From positions 1-33,536 of the forward strand of contig JBHHXR010000007.1 of assembly GCA_046757205.1 (NCBI GenBank): a DNA stretch of 33,536 nt. Reading direction: 5' to 3'. Both the position numbers and the translations under genes were made by a program. The notes beneath the pieces were generated by a model. It worked only from the letters and a program-made list of their open reading frames with translations. It searched no databases and was not told the origin of the DNA. Below are positions 1 to 7,994 of the stretch, one piece after another (the first letter of the stretch is position 1; each line of letters opens with the position of its first letter). Origin of the DNA: JBHHXR01 sp046757205 (lineage in GTDB: Bacteria; Pseudomonadota; Alphaproteobacteria; Rhodobacterales; Rhodobacteraceae).

Positions 1-611
1 AGCGCCGGATCGTTGAACCTTTCGGGATGCGGCATCATGCCGAGAACGCGCCGGTTTTTCGAAAGAATGCCGGCGATGTCATCGGTTGACCCGTTCGGGT
101 TGTCCACGTAGCGGAACGCCACGCGGCGTTCGCCGCGCAGACGGCGCACGGTTTCCGCGTCGGCGATGTAATTGCCGTCGTGGTGCGCCACGGGGATCCG
201 GACGACGGCCGCCTCGCTATACGCTGCGGTGAAAGGGCTATCCACGGTTTCCACCGTTAGTTCAACGGCTTTGCAGACGAACTTCAAGTTGGAATTGCGC
301 ATCAGCGCACCCGGCAGGACACCCGCTTCGAGCAGCACCTGAAATCCGTTGCAGATGCCCAGGACCAGACCGCCCTTGCCGGCGAAGTCAACGACCGCAC
401 GCACCACGGGCGAGCGCGCGGCGATGGCGCCGCAACGCAGGTAGTCCCCGAAGGAAAATCCGCCGGGAATTGCCACCAGATCGAGGCCCGGAGGCAGCGC
501 CGCCTCCTTGTGCCAGACCATCTCGGGGGCGCGGCCGGAAGCCTTTTCCAACGCCACGGCCAGGTCGCGGTCGCAGTTCGATCCGGGAAAGACGATGACG
601 GCCGCGCGCAT
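1..611 (-). CDS. purQ: Phosphoribosylformylglycinamidine synthase, glutaminase subunit PurQ (3' end cut by window edge)
   Basis: This is the class I glutamine amidotransferase subunit of FGAM synthase. It releases ammonia from glutamine for purine step 4 and works with PurS and PurL. About 203 residues are visible, and the gene runs off the left edge just short of the usual ~220-230. The protein opens MRAAVIVFPGSNCDRD. It shows the nucleophile motif GICNGFQVL (catalytic Cys) and, near the visible C-terminus, MMPHPERF, which carries the catalytic His-x-Glu. The ATG (609-611) overlaps the purS stop (611-613) by one base (TGATG), so the two genes are translationally coupled. PurL is not in the window and may lie to the left. 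Confidence 0.96.
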   Translation of the reverse strand, partial: MRAAVIVFPGSNCDRDLAVALEKASGRAPEMVWHKEAALPPGLDLVAIPGGFSFGDYLRCGAIAARSPVVRAVVDFAGKGGLVLGICNGFQVLLEAGVLPGALMRNSNLKFVCKAVELTVETVDSPFTAAYSEAAVVRIPVAHHDGNYIADAETVRRLRGERRVAFRYVDNPNGSTDDIAGILSKNRRVLGMMPHPERFNDPA

Positions 612-850
612 CAGAAAATCTTCACGTCAAAATCTTCGATGACGGTATTGGCAAGCAACTGCTCGCACATGCGTTCCACCAATTTCCGCGCCTCCGACGG
701 GTCGCTTTCCTGCAACTCCAGTTCGATCACCTTGCCTTGCCGTACCGCGTTGACGCCGGAAAACCCCAGCGTGCCGAGGGCATGGCGGATCGCCTCCCCC
801 TGGGGGTCGAGAACGCCATCCTTCAGGGTAACATGTACGCGTGCGCGCAT
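611..850 (-). CDS. purS: Phosphoribosylformylglycinamidine synthase subunit PurS
   Basis: PurS is the small (79 aa) structural subunit that bridges PurQ and PurL in the three-part FGAM synthase. The protein has the expected length and features: an N-terminal beta strand (MRARVHVTLKDGVLDPQGEA), then ALGTLGF and VRQGKVIELEL, and a C-terminal ANTVIEDFDV strand. It lies between purC (136 bp upstream) and purQ (1-base overlap) on the same strand. The three therefore probably form one purine operon. The 851-986 spacer before it has no clear terminator. Confidence 0.95.
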   Translation of the reverse strand: MRARVHVTLKDGVLDPQGEAIRHALGTLGFSGVNAVRQGKVIELELQESDPSEARKLVERMCEQLLANTVIEDFDVKIF

Positions 851-986
851 GAGAAGTATCCGGGTCCGCTGCCTGCTGGCGCCGTTTCAATCAGAAGGGA
901 AGGGGAAATTCCAGTCCAAACGGTGCGGTCGGGCACAAAACCCGCCGGCGAAAAGACCAGGCCGGAACCCGGTGCCGCCCCGGATA

Positions 987-1748
987 TCAGTGCACGAGCT
1001 TGGGCCCGGCCTGGTTGCCGTTGTTGCGCGGCAGGACGCCGAGCCGCTTGGCGACCTCGGTATAGGCATCGGTCAGGTTGCCCAGATCGCGGCGGAACAC
1101 GTCCTTGTCGAGTTTCTGGCCCGATTTGGTGTCCCACAACCGGCAACTGTCGGGGCTGATCTCGTCGGCCACCACCAGTCTCTGGAAGTCGCCGTCGAAC
1201 ACGCGGCCGATCTCGATCTTGAAATCCACCAGCTTGATGCCCACACCCAGCATCAGTCCCGACAGGAAATCGTTCACCCTGAGCGCCAGCGCCACCATGT
1301 CGTCGAGGTCCTGCTGGGTCGCCCAGCCGAAGGCGATGATGTGCTCGTCGGTCACCAGCGGGTCGTGCAGATCGTCGTTCTTCAGATAGAACTCGATAAC
1401 CGGACGGGGCAGGGCCGTGCCTTCCTCGATCCCCAGCCGGCTGGAGATCGAGCCGGCCGCGATATTACGCACCACCACCTCCAGCGGGATGATCTCCACC
1501 GACCGCACCAGTTGCTCGCGCATGTTGAGCCGGCGGATGAAATGCGTCGGAACGCCGATACTGGAAAGGCCCTTCATGAAGAACTCGCTGAGACGGTTGT
1601 TGAGCACGCCCTTGCCCTCGATCACCTCTCTTTTCTCGCCGTTTCCGGCCGTGGTATCGTCCTTGAAATACTGTATCAGCGTGTCGGGTTCAGGCCCCTC
1701 ATAGAGGATCTTGGCCTTGCCCTCGTACACCATTCTGCGTCTGGCCAT
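987..1748 (-). CDS. purC: SAICAR synthetase (phosphoribosylaminoimidazole-succinocarboxamide synthase)
   Basis: PurC joins aspartate to CAIR, using ATP, to make SAICAR in de novo purine synthesis. At 253 aa it is a normal stand-alone bacterial PurC. Visible family hallmarks are YEGKAKILYEG near the N-terminus, FKDDTTAGNG (ATP-binding region), LEVVVRNIAAGS (signature 1, about residue 90-101) and KLVDFKIEIGR (signature 2, about 172-182). The ATG is at 1746-1748, and a good promoter-like sequence lies upstream at 1808-1836. It heads a likely purC-purS-purQ operon. Confidence 0.97.
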   Translation of the reverse strand: MARRRMVYEGKAKILYEGPEPDTLIQYFKDDTTAGNGEKREVIEGKGVLNNRLSEFFMKGLSSIGVPTHFIRRLNMREQLVRSVEIIPLEVVVRNIAAGSISSRLGIEEGTALPRPVIEFYLKNDDLHDPLVTDEHIIAFGWATQQDLDDMVALALRVNDFLSGLMLGVGIKLVDFKIEIGRVFDGDFQRLVVADEISPDSCRLWDTKSGQKLDKDVFRRDLGNLTDAYTEVAKRLGVLPRNNGNQAGPKLVH

Positions 1749-1807
1749 GAAAAATCTCCAAACCTGCGGTCCCGGGCGCGGCCTGCTTCACGGGTCCAGT
1801 TGCTGGC

Positions 1808-1836
1808 TCTATATGCCCTGTCATCTGTATCGGCAA
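1808..1836 (-). promoter_or_regulatory. Candidate sigma70-type promoter for purC-purS-purQ
   Basis: Read on the minus strand, TTGCCG (1831-1836) and TATAGA (1808-1813) are separated by exactly 17 bases. This matches the -35/-10 consensus at 4 of 6 and 5 of 6 positions. It sits about 60 bp upstream of the purC ATG in the divergent gap between purC and the ATPase-inhibitor gene. This is pattern matching only; no start site is known. Confidence 0.45.
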
Positions 1837-1911
1837 GGACAAGTCAGCCGGGGACTTGCCGGACGGCACCCGCAATGCTTATCTGTGCGTCAGCGCAGCC
1901 GGGAGCAAAGC

Positions 1912-2229
1912 ATGACCACATTCGACGAACGCGAAGACACATTCGAGAAAAAGTTCGCCCATGACGAGGAAATGAAATTCAAGGCGCAGGCGCGCTGCAA
2001 CAAGCTGCTCGGGCTGTGGGCGGCGGAATACCTTGGCAAGAGCGGCGAAGAGGCGGAGAAATATGCCCTCGAAGTGGTCAAGTCCGACTTTCAGGAACCC
2101 GGGCACGACGACGTGATCCGCAAGGTCGCCGGCGATCTGGGAGACATGGCCGACGAGGCCGTCATTCGCGCCAAGATGGCGGAACTGCTCGAAGTGGCGA
2201 AGGAGCAAATCGCCGGCGAGGCGGACTGA
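1912..2229 (+). CDS. F1-ATPase inhibitor zeta subunit (DUF1476 family)
   Basis: This is a 105-aa helical, charged protein of the DUF1476 family. In Paracoccus and relatives the family is the zeta subunit that binds F1 and blocks ATP hydrolysis by the ATP synthase. The protein opens MTTFDEREDTFEKKFAHDEE, the inhibitory N-terminal segment, followed by FKAQARCNKLLGLWAAE and LGDMADEAVIRAKM, both typical of the family. I chose the ATG at 1912. The frame stays open upstream to 1711, but that extension has no family similarity and crosses the purC leader. It is divergent from purC and convergent with purB. Only weak -10-like sequences are visible upstream. It is not next to the atp operon here, which is usual for this gene. 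Confidence 0.92.
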   Translation: MTTFDEREDTFEKKFAHDEEMKFKAQARCNKLLGLWAAEYLGKSGEEAEKYALEVVKSDFQEPGHDDVIRKVAGDLGDMADEAVIRAKMAELLEVAKEQIAGEAD

Positions 2230-2279
2230 CACAGGCCGCGCCCGCAGGTCGCAAGGGGCGATACGCAGTCACTTACGTT

Positions 2280-3584
<1,305 letters not shown>

Positions 3585-3665
3585 GACTTTCCGCCTGTGA
3601 TGTTGTCGGCTTTCCGCGATCTGTTAAACTGTCCCGGGGCGCGCGACAAGGAAGGCATCTTGCCG

Positions 3666-4007
3666 ATGTTTCGAATATTGCTGGCGGTCGCCGGCATGCT
3701 GTGCGCAACCGTCCTGTCCGCCGCGGCGACAGAGGACTGGGTGAAGCTGAGCGATTCACAGATTCTCAGCGCGCTGTCCGGCCGCGCCCTCGATTTTGGA
3801 GACGCGGTCCAGACGTTTCTTCCCAGCGGACGCACTTCATTTGACGCAGGCAGCATCTCGTGGGGGTATTGGCGCGTCGAACAGGGCCGGTACTGCTCGC
3901 AGTGGCCGCCGGCGGACTTGTGGACATGCTACACGGTTGAATCGAACGACGGCGGGATCCGCTTTGTCGGCGCGGATGGCAGTCTCTCCGAAGGCCGTTA
4001 CCGCTAG
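3666..4007 (+). CDS. Predicted secreted protein of unknown function
   Basis: I do not recognise a named family. The 113-aa product begins with a clean Sec signal (MFRILLAVAGMLCATVLSAA, likely cut before ATEDW). The mature part reads like a small periplasmic domain: LSDSQILSALSGRAL, an aromatic/glycine core (SWGYWRVEQGRYCSQWPP) and a closing IRFVGADGSLSEGRYR. Two cysteines (in RYCSQ and WTCYTV) could form a disulfide. The ATG at 3666 is preferred over the frame's earlier start at 3576 for two reasons: it has a Shine-Dalgarno (AAGGAAGG, 3648-3655), and the signal peptide begins there. Its stop is directly followed by the GTG of the next ORF. Confidence 0.75.
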   Translation: MFRILLAVAGMLCATVLSAAATEDWVKLSDSQILSALSGRALDFGDAVQTFLPSGRTSFDAGSISWGYWRVEQGRYCSQWPPADLWTCYTVESNDGGIRFVGADGSLSEGRYR

Positions 4008-4433
4008 GTGCGCGTCCGGCACCTGACACTTTCCGACTTTCGGGGAACATGGTCCCTGGAAAGGGAGATCGAGGACCGGTACTTGGGACGGGTCGGGAAA
4101 CTTTCCGGCCGCGCCTCTCTGACGGGGCAGGGACGGGCGCTTCGCTACGATGAATCCGGGTACTTGATATTTTCCGCTACGGCCGCCTTGAAAGCGCATT
4201 GAACGTATCTTTGGCACTGGCGGGGTGACGGCGGGGTCGACGTCCGGTTTGAAGACGGCCGGCCATTTCACAGCCTCGATCCGAACCGGGCGCAGGCTTG
4301 GGCCATCCATATTTGCGGCGCCGACGCTTATCGCGTCCGTTACGATTTTTCCCATTGGCCGGAATGGCGGGCTGAATGGATCGTTACGGGCCCAAACAAG
4401 GATTACACCAGCAAAACCCGGTTTTCCCGGTAG
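4008..4433 (+). pseudogene. DUF6314-like protein gene interrupted by an in-frame TGA
   Basis: One continuous frame of 142 codons runs from GTG 4008 to TAG 4431-4433, broken only by TGA at 4200-4202 (codon 65). Read through, it gives a full-length protein resembling the DUF6314 family. It has an N-terminal DFRGTWSLEREIEDR, then YLWHWRGDGGVDVRFEDGRPFHS, then CGADAYRVRYDFSHWPEWRAEW and GPNKDYTSKTRF. The stop falls just before YLWHW, where my recall of the family predicts a basic residue, so a CGA-to-TGA change (Arg to stop) is the simplest explanation. Without readthrough only 64 residues are made. The function of the family is unknown. The GTG abuts the upstream stop (TAGGTG). The family assignment is from motif recognition; the uninterrupted frame is seen directly. 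Confidence 0.75.
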
Positions 4434-4513
4434 TCGCATAGGCGCTTGCCCGACAGGGGCATTCGTGCCAAATGGGCGGAGAAATGTCGACTTTGCCGGG
4501 AAGGGAAACGGGA

Positions 4514-5119
4514 ATGACGGTGCAAACCGGTGAATCTGTCCTGCAAGAGGTGCTCTGGCAGGCCGAGGGTGCGGCCCTGTGGGCCAAACGGGTGGCGCTT
4601 TTCGTAATCGGAATAGCGGTTCTTGCCATCGCCGCGAAGATCAAGGTGCCGCTGTGGCCGTCACCGGTTCCGATAACCATGGGCACCTTCGCGGTTCTCA
4701 CCATCGGAGCAGCCTACGGCCCGCGCCTGGGTCTTGCGACGATATTGGGCTACATGATCGTCGGCGCCGCCGGCTATGACGTCTTCGCCAATTCGAGCGC
4801 GGAGGCGGCCGGGCTCGACTACATGTTGGGCGGCACCGGCGGGTATCTGCTCGGTTTCGTCCTTGCCACCCTGGCGCTCGGACACGCCGCCCGCAAGGGC
4901 TGGGACCGGAACGTTTTTCAGATGGCGGGCGCCATGCTGGTCGGCAACGCGCTGATCTACATTCCCGGAATATTCTGGCTGGCACATCTCTACACCTGGG
5001 AAAAGCCGATCCTCGAATGGGGGCTCTATCCCTTCCTTGTTGGCGATGCCCTAAAGCTGGTACTGGCCGCGCTGATCGTGCCCGGCGTGTGGAAACTTGC
5101 GGGCCGCGCCCGCGGCTGA
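4514..5119 (+). CDS. bioY: Biotin transporter substrate-binding subunit BioY
   Basis: BioY is the membrane S-component of the biotin ECF transporter. It binds biotin and can work with its own BioMN or a shared energizing module. The product is 201 aa with about six hydrophobic segments. Hallmarks are VPLWPSPVPITMGTF (the biotin-site loop), GPRLGLATILGYMIVGAAG, GGTGGYLLGFVLA and the C-terminal GDALKLVLAALIVP. I chose the ATG at 4514 because it has a purine-rich ribosome site just upstream (GGGAAGGGAAACGGG); the frame is open from 4472. No bioM, bioN or other biotin gene is adjacent. I see no BioR-type palindrome (TTATCTATAA-like) upstream. Confidence 0.93.
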   Translation: MTVQTGESVLQEVLWQAEGAALWAKRVALFVIGIAVLAIAAKIKVPLWPSPVPITMGTFAVLTIGAAYGPRLGLATILGYMIVGAAGYDVFANSSAEAAGLDYMLGGTGGYLLGFVLATLALGHAARKGWDRNVFQMAGAMLVGNALIYIPGIFWLAHLYTWEKPILEWGLYPFLVGDALKLVLAALIVPGVWKLAGRARG

Positions 5120-5172
5120 AATCCTCTTGAGGTTTTTCGGCGGCGCGTTCGCAGCCCGACGGGCGGTTTCCG

Positions 5173-5535
5173 CTACCTGCCCTGGGGGCCGGAGTAAGCT
5201 CGCTCGACCCGCGCTACGCGCACGGTGTAGTGTTCGTACCACCGCGTCTTGCCGAGTTCCTGCGCCGCCAGATGATCCGCGGCCGCCTTCCAGCCTCTGA
5301 TATCGTCCTCCGAGCGCCAGTAGCTGACGGTAATTCCGAATCCTTCCGCGTCGCGTGTCGTTTCGACGCCGAGGTACCCCGGCTGGCCGGCGGCCAGCTC
5401 CAGCATGCGATCTGCCATCGCCGGATAACCCGCGTCCCGTGCGGTTCGCTGGGCCGAAAAGATCACGGCGAAATAGGGCGGGTCGGGCAGGGGCGCAAAC
5501 CGGGACAAATCGCTCTCCCAACCGGGCGGCCACAA
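5173..5535 (-). CDS. Antibiotic biosynthesis monooxygenase (ABM) domain protein
   Basis: This is a small ABM-fold dimeric alpha/beta barrel protein of up to 120 aa. Visible features are PPYFAVIFSAQRT (strand 1), YPAMADRMLELAAGQPGYLGVET, FGITVSYWRSEDDIRGWKA and WYEHYTVRVARVERAY, the usual core of the YqjZ-like subgroup. Members range from heme-degrading or quinone monooxygenases to stress proteins of unknown activity, so no substrate is assigned. The start is uncertain. The frame has no early ATG; the outermost start is TTG 5533-5535, with no convincing Shine-Dalgarno. A terminator-like hairpin (5543-5572) ends right at it. The gene is convergent with bioY, 53 bp apart. Confidence 0.8.
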   Translation of the reverse strand: MWPPGWESDLSRFAPLPDPPYFAVIFSAQRTARDAGYPAMADRMLELAAGQPGYLGVETTRDAEGFGITVSYWRSEDDIRGWKAAADHLAAQELGKTRWYEHYTVRVARVERAYSGPQGR

Positions 5536-5542
5536 TTAAAAC

Positions 5543-5572
5543 GGCCACGGCAAGGGGGGAATTGCCGTGACC
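5543..5572 (-). terminator. Candidate rho-independent terminator downstream of the ABC importer operon
   Basis: The 11-bp arms are 5543-5553 and 5562-5572, with an 8-base loop. Read as minus-strand RNA the stem is complete, with one U-G wobble. Read as plus-strand RNA that position is an A-C mismatch. The minus-strand 3' side continues GTTTTAATT, a short U-tract. It lies about 320 bp past the dppDF stop, so it could end that transcript. It also abuts the presumed TTG start of the ABM gene, so a regulatory hairpin for that gene is the alternative. Confidence 0.4.
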
Positions 5573-5891
5573 ATTTGCTGTCGGAAATCCTTGGAGGGAA
5601 TCCTCTTTCAGCCGAGCTTAATTTAATCGCTGATTCGTTCTTGTCGAGGGATACTTGGCCATTTTCCCTTACCAATTCGGGGTGAATCGGCAGTTTTCCG
5701 CGACATGGCGACCAATTACGGACCAGTTGCCCGTCCGGCGAGGCAAATACTGTGCGAAATCGGTCACGGTAACGAATATTGTGCCGTTTGCGCGTCTGAT
5801 TGCGCTGGCCGAGCATTGAGATGCCGCCGGTGAATTCGGCCCTGGCGGCGGGCGCGTCGTCGCAGCACACACGAAACGCCGCCCCGGCGTC
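5573..5891. other. Gene-free 319-bp stretch
   Basis: There is no convincing gene here. The left part (about 5600-5780) is visibly richer in A and T than its surroundings, for example GAGCTTAATTTAATCGCTGATTCG near 5618-5640. A minus-strand frame (5463-5870) crosses it, but it has no recognisable protein pattern and overlaps the ABM gene. The stretch is the 3' untranslated region of the dppDF operon and may hold a promoter for the ABM gene. I could not define one. Confidence 0.5.
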
Positions 5892-7982
5892 CTACTCCGC
5901 CGCAGCCAGCTTGATCACCGGCTCCATCCGGTCGAGATACTCCTGCGAGAGGTGGCACTTTATCTGATGGCCGCCGGAGATGGTGCGCATCTGCGGCACC
6001 TCCTCGTCGCACAACCCGTCCGGTACGTCCGACTTGTGCGCGCAGCGGGTCTGGAACGGACAGCCCGAGGGCGGGTTGACCGCCGACGGGATATCGCCTT
6101 CCAGAACGATCTGCCGTTTCTTTACGCTGGTGTCAGCGATCGGCACCGCCGACAGCAGCGCCTCGGTATACGGGTGGTAGGGGGGCGAGAACACCTGGTC
6201 GGTGGAGCCAAGCTCCACCACATGGCCGAGATACATGACCATCACCCGGTCGCTCAGATACCGCACAATAGAAAGGTCGTGGCTGATGAACAGCATCGTT
6301 GTTCGGCGGTGGCGCTGGATTTCCATCAACAGATCGGTGACCGCCGCCGGTACCGACACCTCGAGTGCCGAGACCGGTTCGTCGGCGACCACGACCTTCG
6401 GCGTTCCGGCGAACGCCCGCGCGATCCCGACGCGCTGTTTCTGGCCACCCGAAAGCTGGCGTGGCATGCGCCGCGCGAATTCGCGCGGCAGCTTCACCAG
6501 ATCGAGCAGTTCCAGCATCCGTTCCTCGCGTTCGGCCTGATTGCGGCCAAACTTGAACTTCTCCAGCACGCGGATGATCTGGTTGCCCACCGAATGCGAG
6601 GGGTTGAGCGTGTCGAACGGGTTCTGGAATACCGTCTGGATCGACGCCACGGTCGAGGTTTCGCGGTCCTCGATCTCGGTATTCGCAATATGCAGGCCGC
6701 CGAGCGCGACGTCGCCATCCGTTGCGGTCTCCAGCCCCATCAGAACCTTGGCCAGGGTCGACTTGCCGCAGCCGGATTCACCGACGATGGCCAGCGTTTC
6801 GGCTTCGCGGGCGTCGAAGCTCAACGTCTCGTTCGCCTTGACGACACGCTTTTCGCCGCTGCTGAACAGTGCGCTCGCCGAAACTTCGTAATATTTCTTC
6901 AGGTTGCTGACCCGCAGGATGACATCGCCCGGTTCGCTCACCTCGATCTCTTCGGCGCGTTGCGGCTCCGCTTGCCAGTCGATTTCGCCGAATCTCAGGC
7001 AGCGGCTCTCGTGCCGGTCCTCGGGCGCACCCACCGCCGACATCGGGATCTCGGCGGAATTGCAGCGGCCTTCCTGGAAATAGTCGCAGCGCGGGCCGAA
7101 ATTGCACCCCGGCGGGCGTTCGTGGGGCAGGGGGAAATTGCCCGGGATGGCCACCAGCGGGCGCGCGTTCTTGTCGGCGCCCGGCAGCGGGATCGAGCGG
7201 AACAGCGCCTCGGTGTAAGGGTGCCTCATCTCGTCGAACACATCCTTGATCGAACCGGTCTCGACGGCCTCGCCGGAATACATCACGCATATCCGGTCGC
7301 AGGTTTCGAGAATCAGGCCGAGGTTGTGCGATATGAACAGCATCGAGGTGCCGAATTTTTTGCCCAGGTCCTTGACCAGATCGACGATCCCTGCCTCGAC
7401 GGTGACGTCGAGCGCTGTCGTCGGTTCGTCGAGGATCAAGAGCGACGGTTTCGACATCAGCGCCATGGCGATGACAATGCGCTGCTGCTGGCCGCCCGAC
7501 AACTGATGCGGAAAGGATTTCAGGATACGTTCCGGATCGGGCAGACGGACGGCCTCGACAACCTCGAATGCCAGTTTTTCGGCTTCGTCAGCCGACATGC
7601 CTTCGTGGATCATCGGCACTTCGATGAGCTGCTTTCCGACCTTCATCGCCGGATTCAGCGAGGCCATCGGTTCCTGATAGATCATCGCGATCTCGGAGCC
7701 GCGCAAATCGCGCAGTTCCTCGTCTGACATCTGGTTCAGTTCGCGACCCTTGAACTTGATGCTGCCGCCGACGATCCGGCCGTTCTTGCCGAGGTCCTGC
7801 ATGACACCGAGTGCGACGGTCGACTTGCCGCAGCCGGATTCGCCGACCAGTCCCATCGCTTCGCCCGGCTGCACAACCGTCGAAAAATCCATCACCGCAG
7901 GAATTTCCCCGGCACGCGTGAAGAAAGAGATCGACAGGTCCTCGATCTCCAGGATCGGGCCGTCATAGTCCCATTTTGCCAC
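5892..7982 (-). CDS. Fused double ATPase of a dipeptide/oligopeptide-type ABC importer (DppD-DppF)
   Basis: At 696 aa, this protein carries two complete ATP-binding domains. Domain 1 has Walker A GESGCGKS (47-54), signature LSGGQ (161-165), Walker B LLILDE (181-186) and H-loop His219. Domain 2 has Walker A (401-408), signature (510-514), Walker B VVVADE (530-535) and His568. Each ends with an oligopeptide-transporter C-terminal region holding four cysteines (Cys293, 299, 307, 328; Cys641, 647, 658, 676). In some Opp/Dpp ATPases these bind an iron-sulfur cluster. The D-loop of domain 2 reads SALE instead of SALD. The start is GTG (7980-7982) behind a strong GAGGGAGGA ribosome site. It sits 12 bp after the dppC-like gene and is last in the operon. 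The substrate is unknown. Confidence 0.93.
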   Translation of the reverse strand: MAKWDYDGPILEIEDLSISFFTRAGEIPAVMDFSTVVQPGEAMGLVGESGCGKSTVALGVMQDLGKNGRIVGGSIKFKGRELNQMSDEELRDLRGSEIAMIYQEPMASLNPAMKVGKQLIEVPMIHEGMSADEAEKLAFEVVEAVRLPDPERILKSFPHQLSGGQQQRIVIAMALMSKPSLLILDEPTTALDVTVEAGIVDLVKDLGKKFGTSMLFISHNLGLILETCDRICVMYSGEAVETGSIKDVFDEMRHPYTEALFRSIPLPGADKNARPLVAIPGNFPLPHERPPGCNFGPRCDYFQEGRCNSAEIPMSAVGAPEDRHESRCLRFGEIDWQAEPQRAEEIEVSEPGDVILRVSNLKKYYEVSASALFSSGEKRVVKANETLSFDAREAETLAIVGESGCGKSTLAKVLMGLETATDGDVALGGLHIANTEIEDRETSTVASIQTVFQNPFDTLNPSHSVGNQIIRVLEKFKFGRNQAEREERMLELLDLVKLPREFARRMPRQLSGGQKQRVGIARAFAGTPKVVVADEPVSALEVSVPAAVTDLLMEIQRHRRTTMLFISHDLSIVRYLSDRVMVMYLGHVVELGSTDQVFSPPYHPYTEALLSAVPIADTSVKKRQIVLEGDIPSAVNPPSGCPFQTRCAHKSDVPDGLCDEEVPQMRTISGGHQIKCHLSQEYLDRMEPVIKLAAAE

Positions 7983-7994
7983 GGTCGTCCTCCC

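Noticed and set aside
510..1964. 484-aa plus-strand open frame across purS and purC
   Set aside because: It runs opposite two clear purine genes and shows no family pattern.
4200..4202. TGA read as selenocysteine
   Set aside because: The expected residue at this position is basic, not Cys, and no SECIS-like hairpin is evident just downstream.
4140..4215. Two compensating frameshifts as the cause of the DUF6314-like break
   Set aside because: A neighbouring frame reads RYGRLESA here, but the original frame resumes unchanged after the TGA, so one nonsense change is simpler.
4434..4513. BioR operator upstream of bioY
   Set aside because: No TTATCTATAA-like palindrome is present in this gap.
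5463..5870. 135-aa minus-strand frame in the gap after the importer operon
   Set aside because: It has no domain, no ribosome site that I can see, and overlaps the ABM coding region in another frame.
5952..7727. 591-aa plus-strand open frame opposite the fused ATPase gene
   Set aside because: It is antisense to a gene with complete ATPase motifs, is rich in His/Arg/Gln as expected for a G+C-rich shadow frame, and has no recognisable domain.
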